12,536 nt of DNA from Nitriliruptoraceae bacterium (lineage in GTDB: Bacteria > Actinomycetota > Nitriliruptoria > Nitriliruptorales > Nitriliruptoraceae), in the NCBI GenBank assembly GCA_007121975.1, contig SKJO01000118.1, positions 1 to 12,536 on the forward strand, given 5' to 3'. The translations under genes were made by a program, and so were the position numbers. Below are positions 1 through 6,026 of this stretch, one piece after another. The number at the start of each line of letters is the position of its first letter. Position 1 is the stretch's first letter. The notes beneath the pieces are model-generated. The model saw nothing but the letters and a program-made list of their open reading frames with translations. It was not told the origin of the DNA and did not search any database.

Positions 1-36
1 CGTCTCGGGCGTCTCGGTCGTCTCGGTCGTCTCGGG
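1..36. repeat. Four 9-bp tandem repeats, CGTCTCGG(G/T)
   Basis: Units at 1-9, 10-18, 19-27 and 28-36 differ only at the last base. On the minus strand they encode the triplets PET, TET, TET and PET in the C-terminal tail of the exonuclease. The array starts at the window edge and may continue to the left. Confidence 0.9.
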
Positions 37-672
37 CGTGCTGGCCGGGGTGACCCCGGGCCGCTCGCGGGGGACCGGGGCCGGCAGCGGCGCCCCGGCG
101 GCGCGCAGCTGGGCGAGCACCTCCCAGATGCGGTCGAAGGCCAGCTTGGCCTGGCGGGCGTCGTACAGCGCCCCGTGGGCCTGGTCACGGTCGTGGGTGA
201 TGCCCAGCGCGGCGCAGGTCTTGGCCAGGCTCCGCGGCGCTTCGGGACCGGAGGCGATCAGCGGCAGCGCCAGCGTCTCGACGTCCAGCAGGTGGTGGTC
301 CCAGGTCGGCATGAGCCCCAGTTTGCGGCACATGCGCTCGAGGTGGCGGGCGTCGAAGTCGGGCACCGCACCGACCAGCACCGCCCCTTCGGCATCGCTG
401 AGGAAGGTGGTGAGCCACTCCTTGGCCGGGGTCTTGTCCCGGGGGGCGATCCTCGCCGCGTGCTGGGTGAGCTCGAGGGCCTCGTCGTCGGCGCCGTCGG
501 TGGTGTGCTCGGGGAAGAACTGGCGCTCGACCTCGCGGCCGTCCTCGTAGCGCACGATCCAGGCCACCTCGGTGAGTTCGTGCCGCTGATGGTCGAGACC
601 GGTGGCCTCGGTGTCGACGAACACGAACCGGGTACCGGCGGTTGATCGTCGCGAGCCGGTCGAGGTGGCCAT
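1..672 (-). CDS. DEDDh-family 3'-5' exonuclease, C-terminus cut by window edge
   Basis: Partial gene read leftward; 224 codons are visible and the stop lies beyond base 1. The protein looks like a DnaQ/epsilon-type 3'-5' exonuclease of the DEDDh class, which removes nucleotides from DNA or RNA 3' ends using two metal ions. Motif Exo I is FVDTEATGLD with D20 and E22. Exo II is PDFDARHLER, with D107 the likely ligand. Exo III is HGALYDA, with H166 and D171 in the H-x4-D spacing. The exonuclease fold fills about residues 14-190; after it comes a Pro/Ala/Thr/Glu-rich tail of PET/TET triplets. The ATG at 672 is supported by AGGAG (complement of 678-682) five bases upstream and a plausible promoter further up. 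The gene is divergent from recA, which suits a DNA repair or proofreading role, but the exact substrate cannot be told. It is not a full DNA polymerase III epsilon assignment. Confidence 0.88.
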   Translation of the reverse strand, partial: MATSTGSRRSTAGTRFVFVDTEATGLDHQRHELTEVAWIVRYEDGREVERQFFPEHTTDGADDEALELTQHAARIAPRDKTPAKEWLTTFLSDAEGAVLVGAVPDFDARHLERMCRKLGLMPTWDHHLLDVETLALPLIASGPEAPRSLAKTCAALGITHDRDQAHGALYDARQAKLAFDRIWEVLAQLRAAGAPLPAPVPRERPGVTPASTPETTETTETPET

Positions 673-698
673 CAGCGCTCCTGCGGGTTGACGCGGCC

Positions 699-727
699 AC
701 GCTAGCGGCCGGCCGTGGTGCTGTCGC
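699..727 (-). promoter_or_regulatory. Putative sigma70-type promoter of the exonuclease gene
   Basis: On the minus strand there is a -35-like GCGACA (complement of 722-727), a 17-base spacer and a -10-like TAGCGT (complement of 699-704). Transcription would start near 691-693, about 20 bases before the ATG at 672, leaving room for the AGGAG ribosome site. The -35 box matches consensus at four of six positions. Confidence 0.5.
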
Positions 728-740
728 GCGGCGGACAGAG

Positions 741-826
741 CGAGCCCCCGGGCGCGGGGCGCCCGGGGGCTCGAAGCCCGGTGGGGCGGTCCACCGGGCG
801 GGGGCCGAACGGGTGGTGGTACCCGT
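741..826. other. Cluster of three adjacent hairpins in the exonuclease-recA intergenic region
   Basis: The first hairpin has a perfect 15-bp GC-rich stem (CGAGCCCCCGGGCGC at 741-755 with 759-773) and a three-base loop. The second has a perfect 9-bp stem (GCCCGGTGG at 776-784 with 791-799) and a six-base loop. The third is a 6-bp stem (ACGGGT at 809-814 with 821-826). No T-tract follows on either strand, so this is not a standard intrinsic terminator. It lies between two divergent genes, where a terminator for either is not expected. It could be a structured small RNA, a transcription barrier or a protein-binding element. The rest of this gene-free stretch, 827-979, shows nothing I can name. 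Confidence 0.6.
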
Positions 827-979
827 GGCCCGGGTGATGGTCGTGCCGGCGCCCCCCGGTCGGGAGAAGTTGGCCGGTGTGGCGCCGACGGGACGCTACG
901 GGCAGCAGGCCAACGGCAGGTGACGAGCGGGTAACCGTCGGCTTGCCGCTGAGCGAAGGCTGTCGGGCGGCGTCCCGGC

Positions 980-1008
980 TCGACACCGAACGTCCGTTCG
1001 TGTACCTT
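980..1008 (+). promoter_or_regulatory. recA promoter (TCGACA-17-TACCTT)
   Basis: A -35-like TCGACA at 980-985 (five of six to TTGACA) and a -10 TACCTT at 1003-1008 are separated by exactly 17 bases, and that spacer contains the SOS box. Transcription should begin near 1014-1016, giving a leader of about 115 bases before the recA GTG. Confidence 0.75.
987..1000. promoter_or_regulatory. LexA-binding SOS box upstream of recA
   Basis: CGAACGTCCGTTCG is a perfect inverted repeat of CGAAC with four central bases. It matches the known actinobacterial/Bacillus LexA site (GAAC-N4-GTTC). It lies between the -35 and -10 boxes, so bound LexA would block RNA polymerase, and LexA cleavage after DNA damage would release recA-recX expression. 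Confidence 0.9.
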
Positions 1009-1070
1009 CGCCATCCACAGACCGATGCCAGCACGGCGTGCCCTGGTCGCAGGCAGCACGTACGGTCGTG

Positions 1071-1118
1071 CCGCTCCCGCTCCCGCTCCCGACCCGACTC
1101 ACCACCCACCACCCCACC
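1071..1118 (+). other. C-rich, G-poor recA leader with three CCGCTC repeats
   Basis: Three perfect 6-bp repeats, CCGCTC, occupy 1071-1088. They are followed by a stretch made almost wholly of C and A up to the ribosome site at 1119-1123. In the recA transcript this would be unstructured and C-rich, features shared with Rho-loading sites; no function is proven. Confidence 0.5.
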
Positions 1119-1128
1119 GGAGGACGCT

Positions 1129-2154
1129 GTGGACCGCGACAAGGCGCTGGATCTCGCACTCGCCAACATCGAGAAGCAGTTCGGCAAGGGCTCGCTCATG
1201 CGGCTGGGTGACGCGGCTGCCGTGCAGGTCCCGGCCATCCCGACCGGGGCCCTGTCACTGGACCTGGCGCTTGGCATCGGAGGGCTGCCCCGCGGTCGGG
1301 TCGTGGAGATCTACGGCCCGGAGTCCTCGGGCAAGACCACCGTTGCGCTGCACGTGATCGCGGAGGCCCAGCGTGCCGGGGGCATCGCCGCCTTCATCGA
1401 TGCCGAGCACGCGCTGGACCCGACCTATGCACGGGCACTTGGGGTCGACATCAACGAGTTGCTGGTCTCCCAGCCCGACAACGGCGAGCAGGCGCTGGAG
1501 ATCGCCGACATGCTCGTGCGCTCCGCGGCCGTCGACATCGTCGTGATCGACTCGGTGGCGGCGCTCACCCCCCGCGCGGAGATCGAGGGCGAGATGGGCG
1601 ACACCCACGTCGGCCTGCAGGCCCGCCTGATGTCGCAGGCGCTGCGCAAGCTCGCCGGGTCGCTCAAGCGCTCGGACACCATGGCGGTGTTCATCAACCA
1701 GTTGCGCGAGAAGGTCGGCGTGATGTTCGGGTCGCCCGAGACCACCCCTGGTGGCCGGGCGCTGAAGTTCTACAGCTCGGTGCGGCTCGACGTGCGGCGT
1801 ATCGAGACCCTCAAGGACGGCACCGACGCGGTCGGCAACCGGGTACGGGTCAAGGTCGTCAAGAACAAGGTCGCACCGCCCTTCCGGCAGGCCGAGTTCG
1901 ACATCATCTACGGCGAGGGCATCTCCAAGGAGGGCTCGCTGATCGACGTCGGGGTCGAGCAGGCCGTCATCCGCAAGGCCGGTGCGTGGTACACCTACGA
2001 AGGTGACCAGCTCGGCCAGGGCAAGGAGAAGGCCCGGCTGTTCCTGCGGGAGCATCCGGATATCGCCCTCGAGATCGAGAAGCGGGTCAAGGACAAGCTC
2101 GGGGTGGCGCCGCTCGCCGCCGCGGAGCCGTCCGCCGCCGAGCAGGACGACTGA
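1129..2154 (+). CDS. recA: Recombinase RecA
   Basis: RecA forms ATP-dependent filaments on single-stranded DNA, drives strand exchange and stimulates LexA self-cleavage. The 341-residue length is normal for the family. The N-terminus runs DRDKALDLALANIEKQFGKG. Walker A is GPESSGKTT at residues 63-71 with K69, and Walker B ends at D141 in DIVVIDSVAAL. The signature regions FINQLREKVGVMFGSPETTP and GGRALKFYSSVRLDVRR are intact, and the C-terminus is a short acidic tail ending EQDD. There is no intein, unlike some mycobacterial recA genes. The GTG start at 1129 is chosen because GGAGG at 1119-1123 lies five bases upstream and the family N-terminus begins exactly there; the open frame further upstream covers the promoter and SOS box and cannot be coding. 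recX follows after 3 bases. Confidence 0.98.
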   Translation: MDRDKALDLALANIEKQFGKGSLMRLGDAAAVQVPAIPTGALSLDLALGIGGLPRGRVVEIYGPESSGKTTVALHVIAEAQRAGGIAAFIDAEHALDPTYARALGVDINELLVSQPDNGEQALEIADMLVRSAAVDIVVIDSVAALTPRAEIEGEMGDTHVGLQARLMSQALRKLAGSLKRSDTMAVFINQLREKVGVMFGSPETTPGGRALKFYSSVRLDVRRIETLKDGTDAVGNRVRVKVVKNKVAPPFRQAEFDIIYGEGISKEGSLIDVGVEQAVIRKAGAWYTYEGDQLGQGKEKARLFLREHPDIALEIEKRVKDKLGVAPLAAAEPSAAEQDD

Positions 2155-2157
2155 GCC

Positions 2158-2907
2158 ATGTCCGGGCAGCACCCTCGTCCCGAACCGGAGGCCGACCCTC
2201 CGCCCTTCCGCGATGCCGAGGCCTGGCTCGCCGCACGGGGTGTCCGCCGCGAGCCGGTGACGCGGCCGGCGTCGTCGCCACCGGACGCGCCCAGCGCTGG
2301 AGATGATCCCGCGCCGGTCACCGCCCGGCAGGTGGCACAGCTCGCCGCTCAGCAGGCCGACCAACGGGCTGAGGCCGCCGATGCCGCCGCTTCGGCCCGG
2401 TCTGCGCAGCCGCGGCTCGAGGATGATGTTGCCGCGGCCCTGGCCTTCATCCGTCGCTCGACCGCGAGCACCCCGCAGAGCGAGCAGCGACTCGGCGACA
2501 AGCTCGCGGCACGCGGCACGCCGGCGGTGGTCGTGGAGCAGGCGCTGGCCGCCGCCCGCCGCCAGGGCCTGGTCGACGACGTCGCGATGGTCGCTGCCCT
2601 GGTCGCGGAGCGCCGGAGAGCGGGTCATGCGCCGGCACGCATCCGCCGCGACCTCGCCGCTCGCGGCTTCGGTCCGCACCTGCTCGATGCGGCCCTGGCC
2701 GGGGCCGAGGCCGAGGACCCGAGGGCCGCGGCCTTCGCCCTTGCCCGGCGGCGGGCTGAGCAGCTCACCGGGATCGAGGCCGAGGCCGCGGTTCGTCGTG
2801 TCACCGGCTACGTGCTGCGACGCGGCTACCCCGACGCGCTGGCCCGCAAGGTGGCCCGCGACGCGGTGTTCGCCACCCGCGACGATGAGCGCACCGCCGG
2901 GCACTGA
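2158..2907 (+). CDS. recX: RecA regulator RecX with N-terminal extension
   Basis: RecX binds RecA filaments and limits their growth or activity. The RecX fold, made of repeated three-helix units, covers about residues 87-245. Family features are visible: SEQRLGDKLAARG in the first unit (usual form S-E-x-x-L-x-x-K-L-x-x-x-G), QGLVDD, and ARIRRDLAARGFG in the second unit, then a third unit ending LRRGYPDALARKVA. The first 86 residues are Pro/Ala/Glu/Gln-rich and of low complexity, which makes this 249-residue protein longer than the usual 150-220. The ATG at 2158 lies 3 bases after the recA stop without a strong ribosome site of its own, so translation is probably coupled to recA. A later internal start cannot be excluded, but the reading frame fills the gap fully. 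Confidence 0.93.
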   Translation: MSGQHPRPEPEADPPPFRDAEAWLAARGVRREPVTRPASSPPDAPSAGDDPAPVTARQVAQLAAQQADQRAEAADAAASARSAQPRLEDDVAAALAFIRRSTASTPQSEQRLGDKLAARGTPAVVVEQALAAARRQGLVDDVAMVAALVAERRRAGHAPARIRRDLAARGFGPHLLDAALAGAEAEDPRAAAFALARRRAEQLTGIEAEAAVRRVTGYVLRRGYPDALARKVARDAVFATRDDERTAGH

Positions 2908-2922
2908 GCGCAGCTGCCGTGG

Positions 2923-2951
2923 TTGTCCCGCGCCCCGGGCATGCCTAGGGT
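2923..2951 (+). promoter_or_regulatory. Promoter of the small lipoprotein gene (TTGTCC-17-TAGGGT)
   Basis: A -35 TTGTCC at 2923-2928 and a -10 TAGGGT at 2946-2951 are spaced by 17 bases, directly after the recX stop. Transcription would start near 2957-2959, about 65 bases before the lipoprotein ATG. This suggests that the lipoprotein is expressed separately from the SOS operon. Confidence 0.65.
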
Positions 2952-2958
2952 GGACGGG

Positions 2959-2997
2959 CCGCCCTGCTCCCGCACCGGGAGAGGATCGTCCGGGCGG
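2959..2997 (+). other. Structured leader: nested stem-loop before the lipoprotein gene
   Basis: An inner hairpin CTCCCG (2967-2972), loop CAC, CGGGAG (2976-2981) is enclosed by an outer stem CCGCCC (2959-2964) with GGGCGG (2992-2997). The structure begins at the predicted transcription start and ends about 14 bases before the ribosome site at 3011-3017. It could stabilise the message; no riboswitch family is recognised. Confidence 0.45.
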
Positions 2998-3022
2998 GTC
3001 TATCGATGACGGGGAGGACCTG

Positions 3023-3343
3023 ATGCGTAACGTGTGGCAGCGACTGCGCCTGACCGTGGCAACGGCGATGATCGCCGGCCTGCTGGTGGCAGGCTGCGGC
3101 GGCGAGGACAGCGAGGTCGATGCGCTCGCCAGCGACTTCTGCGAGCTGATCAGCGTGTTCGAGGGGATCGACGAGGACGACTTCGAGGCGTTGATGGAGG
3201 TCATGGAGGAGCTCGAGACCCTCGAGGCGGACTTCGTGGAACTCGAGCGTCGTTTCGACGAGTCGGGAGTCACCGACGAGGAGCTCGAAGCCGCGGTACG
3301 GGCCGAGTGCCCCGACGCCTTCGAGGCCTTCGACGGGTTCTGA
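3023..3343 (+). CDS. Small acidic lipoprotein, function unknown
   Basis: This 106-residue protein has a basic N-region (R2, R7, R9), a hydrophobic core, and the lipobox LVAGC with C25 as the predicted lipidated cysteine. It should therefore be exported and anchored to the outer face of the membrane. The mature part is strongly acidic, rich in Glu and Asp, and probably helical around FEALMEVMEELETLEADFVELE (given here only as residues 54-75). Two further cysteines, C40 and C96, could form a disulfide outside the cell. The ATG at 3023 has GGGGAGG at 3011-3017 five bases upstream. I do not recognise the family; small acidic lipoproteins of this layout are common in actinobacteria. It has its own promoter and a terminator-like hairpin, so it seems to be a one-gene unit. 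Confidence 0.85.
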   Translation: MRNVWQRLRLTVATAMIAGLLVAGCGGEDSEVDALASDFCELISVFEGIDEDDFEALMEVMEELETLEADFVELERRFDESGVTDEELEAAVRAECPDAFEAFDGF

Positions 3344-3350
3344 TCGCGAC

Positions 3351-3385
3351 GGGCGGCAGCGGTCCGGGTCTGGGTGCTGCCGCCC
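3351..3385 (+). terminator. Terminator-like hairpin after the lipoprotein gene
   Basis: GGGCGGCAGC (3351-3360) pairs perfectly with GCTGCCGCCC (3376-3385) around a 15-base loop, beginning 7 bases after the stop codon. No T-run follows, as is usual in GC-rich actinobacteria. Confidence 0.65.
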
Positions 3386-3439
3386 ACCCGCCACGACGCA
3401 CTACGCTTGGAGCACGATCCGCACGGAGAAGGACGCGAC

Positions 3440-3727
3440 GTGGATGTGCTGCAGAGCTGGCTGCTGGTCGGGGTGCCCGGGGTGGCCGTAGCCGCCGGTT
3501 TGTTCGTCGGCCGCTCCCAACTGCGGGCGTGGCTGGGGTACGCCACCCTGCTCGCGCTGGTCGTGTTCTTCGTGGTGGTGCCCGCCGACGGCATCTCCGC
3601 GGCCGCGGTCGGGCTGGTCGCGGTCGTGTTCGTGGCCACCGGCCGGGGCATGAACCGCGACCGGGACTACGCCGAGCACCACGAGAACCGCAAGCGCTAC
3701 ACCACCCGTGCGGGCAGCGAGGCCTGA
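3440..3727 (+). CDS. Small membrane protein with three predicted helices
   Basis: I chose the GTG at 3440 because GGAGAAGGA at 3425-3433 lies six bases upstream; the longer frame from 3374 would run through the preceding terminator hairpin. The product is 95 residues. Hydrophobic segments lie at about residues 7-24, 32-48 and 52-67, followed by a charged C-terminal tail with an HHENRKR cluster (residues 80-86) that should remain in the cytoplasm. A possible -10 box TACGCT at 3402-3407 precedes it, though no good -35 is visible. I do not recognise the family. Its position between the lipoprotein and the lacI-type gene gives no firm clue; it appears to be an independent gene. Confidence 0.75.
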   Translation: MDVLQSWLLVGVPGVAVAAGLFVGRSQLRAWLGYATLLALVVFFVVVPADGISAAAVGLVAVVFVATGRGMNRDRDYAEHHENRKRYTTRAGSEA

Positions 3728-3787
3728 CCAGCACCGCGCGGCAGGGGCTCAGCCGGGGCGGGCGAGTGTTGTGAGTGTTCCCGGGAG

Positions 3788-4804
3788 GTGCGGGTCCTGA
3801 GCGGCCAACTCGGCGGGCGACGTCGTCCGACCATCGAGGACGTGGCGGCGCGCGCGGGCGTGTCGCGGCAGACCGTGTCCCGGGCGGTCAACGCCAAGGG
3901 CGAGATCCATCCCGAAACTCGCGCGCGGGTGCTCGCCGCGATCGAAGAGCTCGGGTACCGCCCGAACCGGCTCGCGCAGGGCATGGTGACGCGCCGCACC
4001 CGGACCGTGGCCCTCGTCGCCGGGGACATCCGCAACCCGTTCTTCGGGGAGGTCGCCCACGGGGCCGCCACCGAGCTCGGAGCCCATGATCACAAGCTGC
4101 TGGTCATGGACACCTACGAGGACGCGGAGCGGGAGCTGGCGGCGCTCACCGAGCTGTCCCACGACGTCGACGGGATCATCGCCTTCCTCTACCACAGCGA
4201 GCTCGCTGATCTCGAGGCGGTGGCAACCACCGTGCCGTCCCTGGTCGTACTCAACCGTGATGTTCCGCTGCCGGGTGCGCGTGTGCTGACCATCGATCTG
4301 GTGGCCGGCGGCCGGCTGGTGGCCCACCACCTGATCGCACGTGGCCACCGGCATCTGGCGGTGGTGGTCAACGCCACCCAGGCGCCGGGGACCGGACGGC
4401 GGGTCTCAGGCTTCCTCGCGGCGGCGGCCGAGGCCGGCATCGAGGACGTCGTGCAGCTCCCAGCGCTGCCCTCCATGCCGGGAGGACGTGAGGTCGGCGC
4501 TGAGCTCGTGGGGGCCCACCCCGAGGTGACCGGGGTGTTCGCCTACAACGATCTGGTCGCCGCGGGGCTCATCGGCGCGGTCCGGCGTGCGGGCTTGGGG
4601 GTCCCCGATGACCTGGCGGTGGTCGGCTGCGATGACATCGCACTTGCCTCGGCCTGGGACCCACCCCTGACCACCGTGCGCATCGACGCAGAACACGTCG
4701 GTGCGGTGGCGGCCCAGCATGCGCTCGAACTGCTCGGGGTGGGGCAGCCGGCACCGTCCGGGGACGTGTTCGGGGTCGAGCTCGTGGTACGCGCCTCGAG
4801 CTGA
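3788..4804 (+). CDS. LacI-family transcriptional repressor of the alpha-galactoside operon
   Basis: This is a sugar-responsive DNA-binding repressor. The N-terminal helix-turn-helix is TIEDVAARAGVSRQTVSRAV at residues 15-34. The hinge helix PNRLAQGM (59-66) follows; M66 sits where LacI and PurR have the leucine that wedges into the central CG of the operator. Residues from about 69 form the periplasmic-binding-protein-like sugar domain (VALVAGDIRNPFFGEV at its start, VVGCDDIALASAWDPPLTTV near the end). The 338-residue length is typical. The start is not certain: GGGAGG at 3783-3788 overlaps the GTG at 3788, and no other ATG, GTG or TTG exists in frame before the domain; a CTG at 3797 would be better spaced. 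The gene lies just upstream of the transport operon, whose promoter carries a fitting palindrome, so that operon is its likely target. Confidence 0.93.
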   Translation: MRVLSGQLGGRRRPTIEDVAARAGVSRQTVSRAVNAKGEIHPETRARVLAAIEELGYRPNRLAQGMVTRRTRTVALVAGDIRNPFFGEVAHGAATELGAHDHKLLVMDTYEDAERELAALTELSHDVDGIIAFLYHSELADLEAVATTVPSLVVLNRDVPLPGARVLTIDLVAGGRLVAHHLIARGHRHLAVVVNATQAPGTGRRVSGFLAAAAEAGIEDVVQLPALPSMPGGREVGAELVGAHPEVTGVFAYNDLVAAGLIGAVRRAGLGVPDDLAVVGCDDIALASAWDPPLTTVRIDAEHVGAVAAQHALELLGVGQPAPSGDVFGVELVVRASS

Positions 4805-4887
4805 GGTCTCGGCGTACGGGGCCGGGGCGCGGGGAACCAGGGGTAGGCACGGGGCCCGGGTCGGGCGTAGAAGGTGCCGTTCGGAGG

Positions 4888-4916
4888 TTGACAGGGGCCA
4901 CTCGGTGTGACACCGT
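4888..4916 (+). promoter_or_regulatory. Promoter of the sugar transport operon (TTGACA-17-CACCGT)
   Basis: A perfect -35 box TTGACA lies at 4888-4893. Seventeen bases on is CACCGT (4911-4916), a weak -10 that keeps the second-position A and last T. Transcription would start near 4922-4924. The -10 overlaps the palindromic operator, a classic arrangement for repression. Confidence 0.65.
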
Positions 4917-4928
4917 GAACGTTCACGG
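4913..4928. promoter_or_regulatory. LacI-family operator, perfect 16-bp palindrome
   Basis: CCGTGAACGTTCACGG is perfectly self-complementary with a central CG, the shape typical of LacI-family operators (core TGAACGTTCA). It covers the -10 box and start site of the transport operon, 109 bases downstream of the lacI-type gene. Binding by that protein is inferred. Confidence 0.85.
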
Positions 4929-4940
4929 GAGCGCTCACGG
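4925..4940. promoter_or_regulatory. Second, imperfect operator overlapping the first
   Basis: ACGGGAGCGCTCACGG has a perfect inner palindrome GAGCGCTC and matches a symmetrical site CCGTGAGCGCTCACGG at 14 of 16 positions. Its right half CGCTCACGG repeats the CGTTCACGG of the first operator with one change. The two centres are 12 bp apart and the sites share four bases. Confidence 0.5.
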
Positions 4941-5013
4941 AAATGCTGGCTGAGATCCCGGACCAGCGCACGCGCTCGCGACCGGATGACCGGTACACGT
5001 CTCCCCGGAGCAC

Positions 5014-6012
5014 ATGAGCGATGCACACCGATCGATCAGCGGCTCGGCACCCACGATGAGCACCACAACGTCGACCCGGACCGCGGCACCCAACCTGCCG
5101 CCACCCGATCTGTGGCATCGCGTGCGGCACAGCGACACGTCGGTGGCGATGCTGTTCCTGCTGCCCAGCCTGCTCGGCTTCGTGCTGTTCTACCTCTGGC
5201 CGGCGATCCGCGGCATCTGGCTGAGCTTCACTGAGTTCAACCTGCTGCGTCAGACCTCGTCGTTCATCGGACTGGGCAACTACCAGGAGCTTGTCGGCGA
5301 CCCCCTGTTCTGGCACTCGATGCGGGTCACCCTGCTGTACGTCGTGATCAACATCAGCATCCAGACCGTCCTGGCGCTCGCGATCGCGGTGATGATGGAC
5401 CGGCTCACCCAGTCGGTCGTGGTCCGCGGGATCATGGTGCTCCCGTGGCTGATCCCGCAGGTCGTGGTCGGCCTGCTGTGGCTGTGGATGCTGGACCCGA
5501 GTCTCGGGATCGTCAACGAGTTCCTCCAGGCCATTGGCATCCCATCTCAGCCGTTCCTGGGCTCACCCGACCAGGTCATCCCCGCGCTGGCCGGGATCAA
5601 CATCTGGCGCCACACCGGGTACACGGCCCTGCTGCTGTTCGCCGGCCTGCAGACGATCCCCGGGGACCTCTACGAGGCCGCAAGTGTCGATGGCGCCAGC
5701 GAGTGGAAGATGTTCTGGCGCATCACGATGCCGCTGCTCCGCCCGGTCCTCGCGCTCGTGCTCGTGATCACCGTGGTCGGGTCGTTCCAGGTCTTCGACG
5801 TGGTGCACGTTGCCACCGGCGGCTTCGGAGGTACCCCGGGCGGGCCGGCCAACGCCAGCCTGGTGATCTACCTCTACATCTTCCGCCAGGCCTTCAACTT
5901 CAACAACTTCGGCTACGCCGCGGCGATGGCCACGGTGCTGTTCGTGCTGCTCGTCGGAGTGGCGTTCATCCAGATGAAGTTGCTGCGCGCCTCGCAGTCC
6001 GACCTCGCCTGA
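5014..6012 (+). CDS. ABC sugar transporter permease, MalF-like (CUT1 family)
   Basis: One of the two membrane subunits that form the sugar channel of a CUT1-type importer. The first helix lies near residues 46-68 (VAMLFLLPSLLGFVLFYLWP), and about five more follow, the usual number for this type. The EAA loop that contacts the ATPase is EAASVDGASEWKMFWRITMP starting at E221, with the conserved EAA, DG and P positions kept. The length of 332 residues is a little above normal because of a polar N-terminal stretch. The ATG at 5014 has GGAG at 5007-5010, only three bases upstream; the ATG at 5056 (MSTTTSTRT) is an in-frame alternative without a clear ribosome site. It is the first gene of the operon, 14 bases before the partner permease. 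Confidence 0.95.
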   Translation: MSDAHRSISGSAPTMSTTTSTRTAAPNLPPPDLWHRVRHSDTSVAMLFLLPSLLGFVLFYLWPAIRGIWLSFTEFNLLRQTSSFIGLGNYQELVGDPLFWHSMRVTLLYVVINISIQTVLALAIAVMMDRLTQSVVVRGIMVLPWLIPQVVVGLLWLWMLDPSLGIVNEFLQAIGIPSQPFLGSPDQVIPALAGINIWRHTGYTALLLFAGLQTIPGDLYEAASVDGASEWKMFWRITMPLLRPVLALVLVITVVGSFQVFDVVHVATGGFGGTPGGPANASLVIYLYIFRQAFNFNNFGYAAAMATVLFVLLVGVAFIQMKLLRASQSDLA

Positions 6013-6026
6013 GCCCGGAGGTCCCC

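Noticed and set aside
741..773. Intrinsic terminator.
   Set aside because: The stem is strong, but no T-run follows on either strand and the neighbouring genes diverge, so no transcript is known to end here.
642..923. Possible small gene in the exonuclease-recA gap.
   Set aside because: It overlaps the exonuclease start and runs through the hairpin cluster, with no good ribosome site and a low-complexity translation.
959..981. Second, LexA-independent recA promoter of the mycobacterial TTGTCRGTG type.
   Set aside because: CTGTCGGGC at 960-968 matches only in part, and no TANNNT element lies at the required distance.
877..1128. Upstream extension of recA.
   Set aside because: The frame is open, but it contains the promoter, SOS box and C-rich leader. 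The GTG at 1129 has a proper ribosome site and matches the family N-terminus.
1255..3651. Long open frame on the minus strand opposite recA, recX and the small genes (798 codons).
   Set aside because: It is antisense to clear genes, spans several of their boundaries and has a low-complexity translation. Such frames arise from GC-rich third positions.
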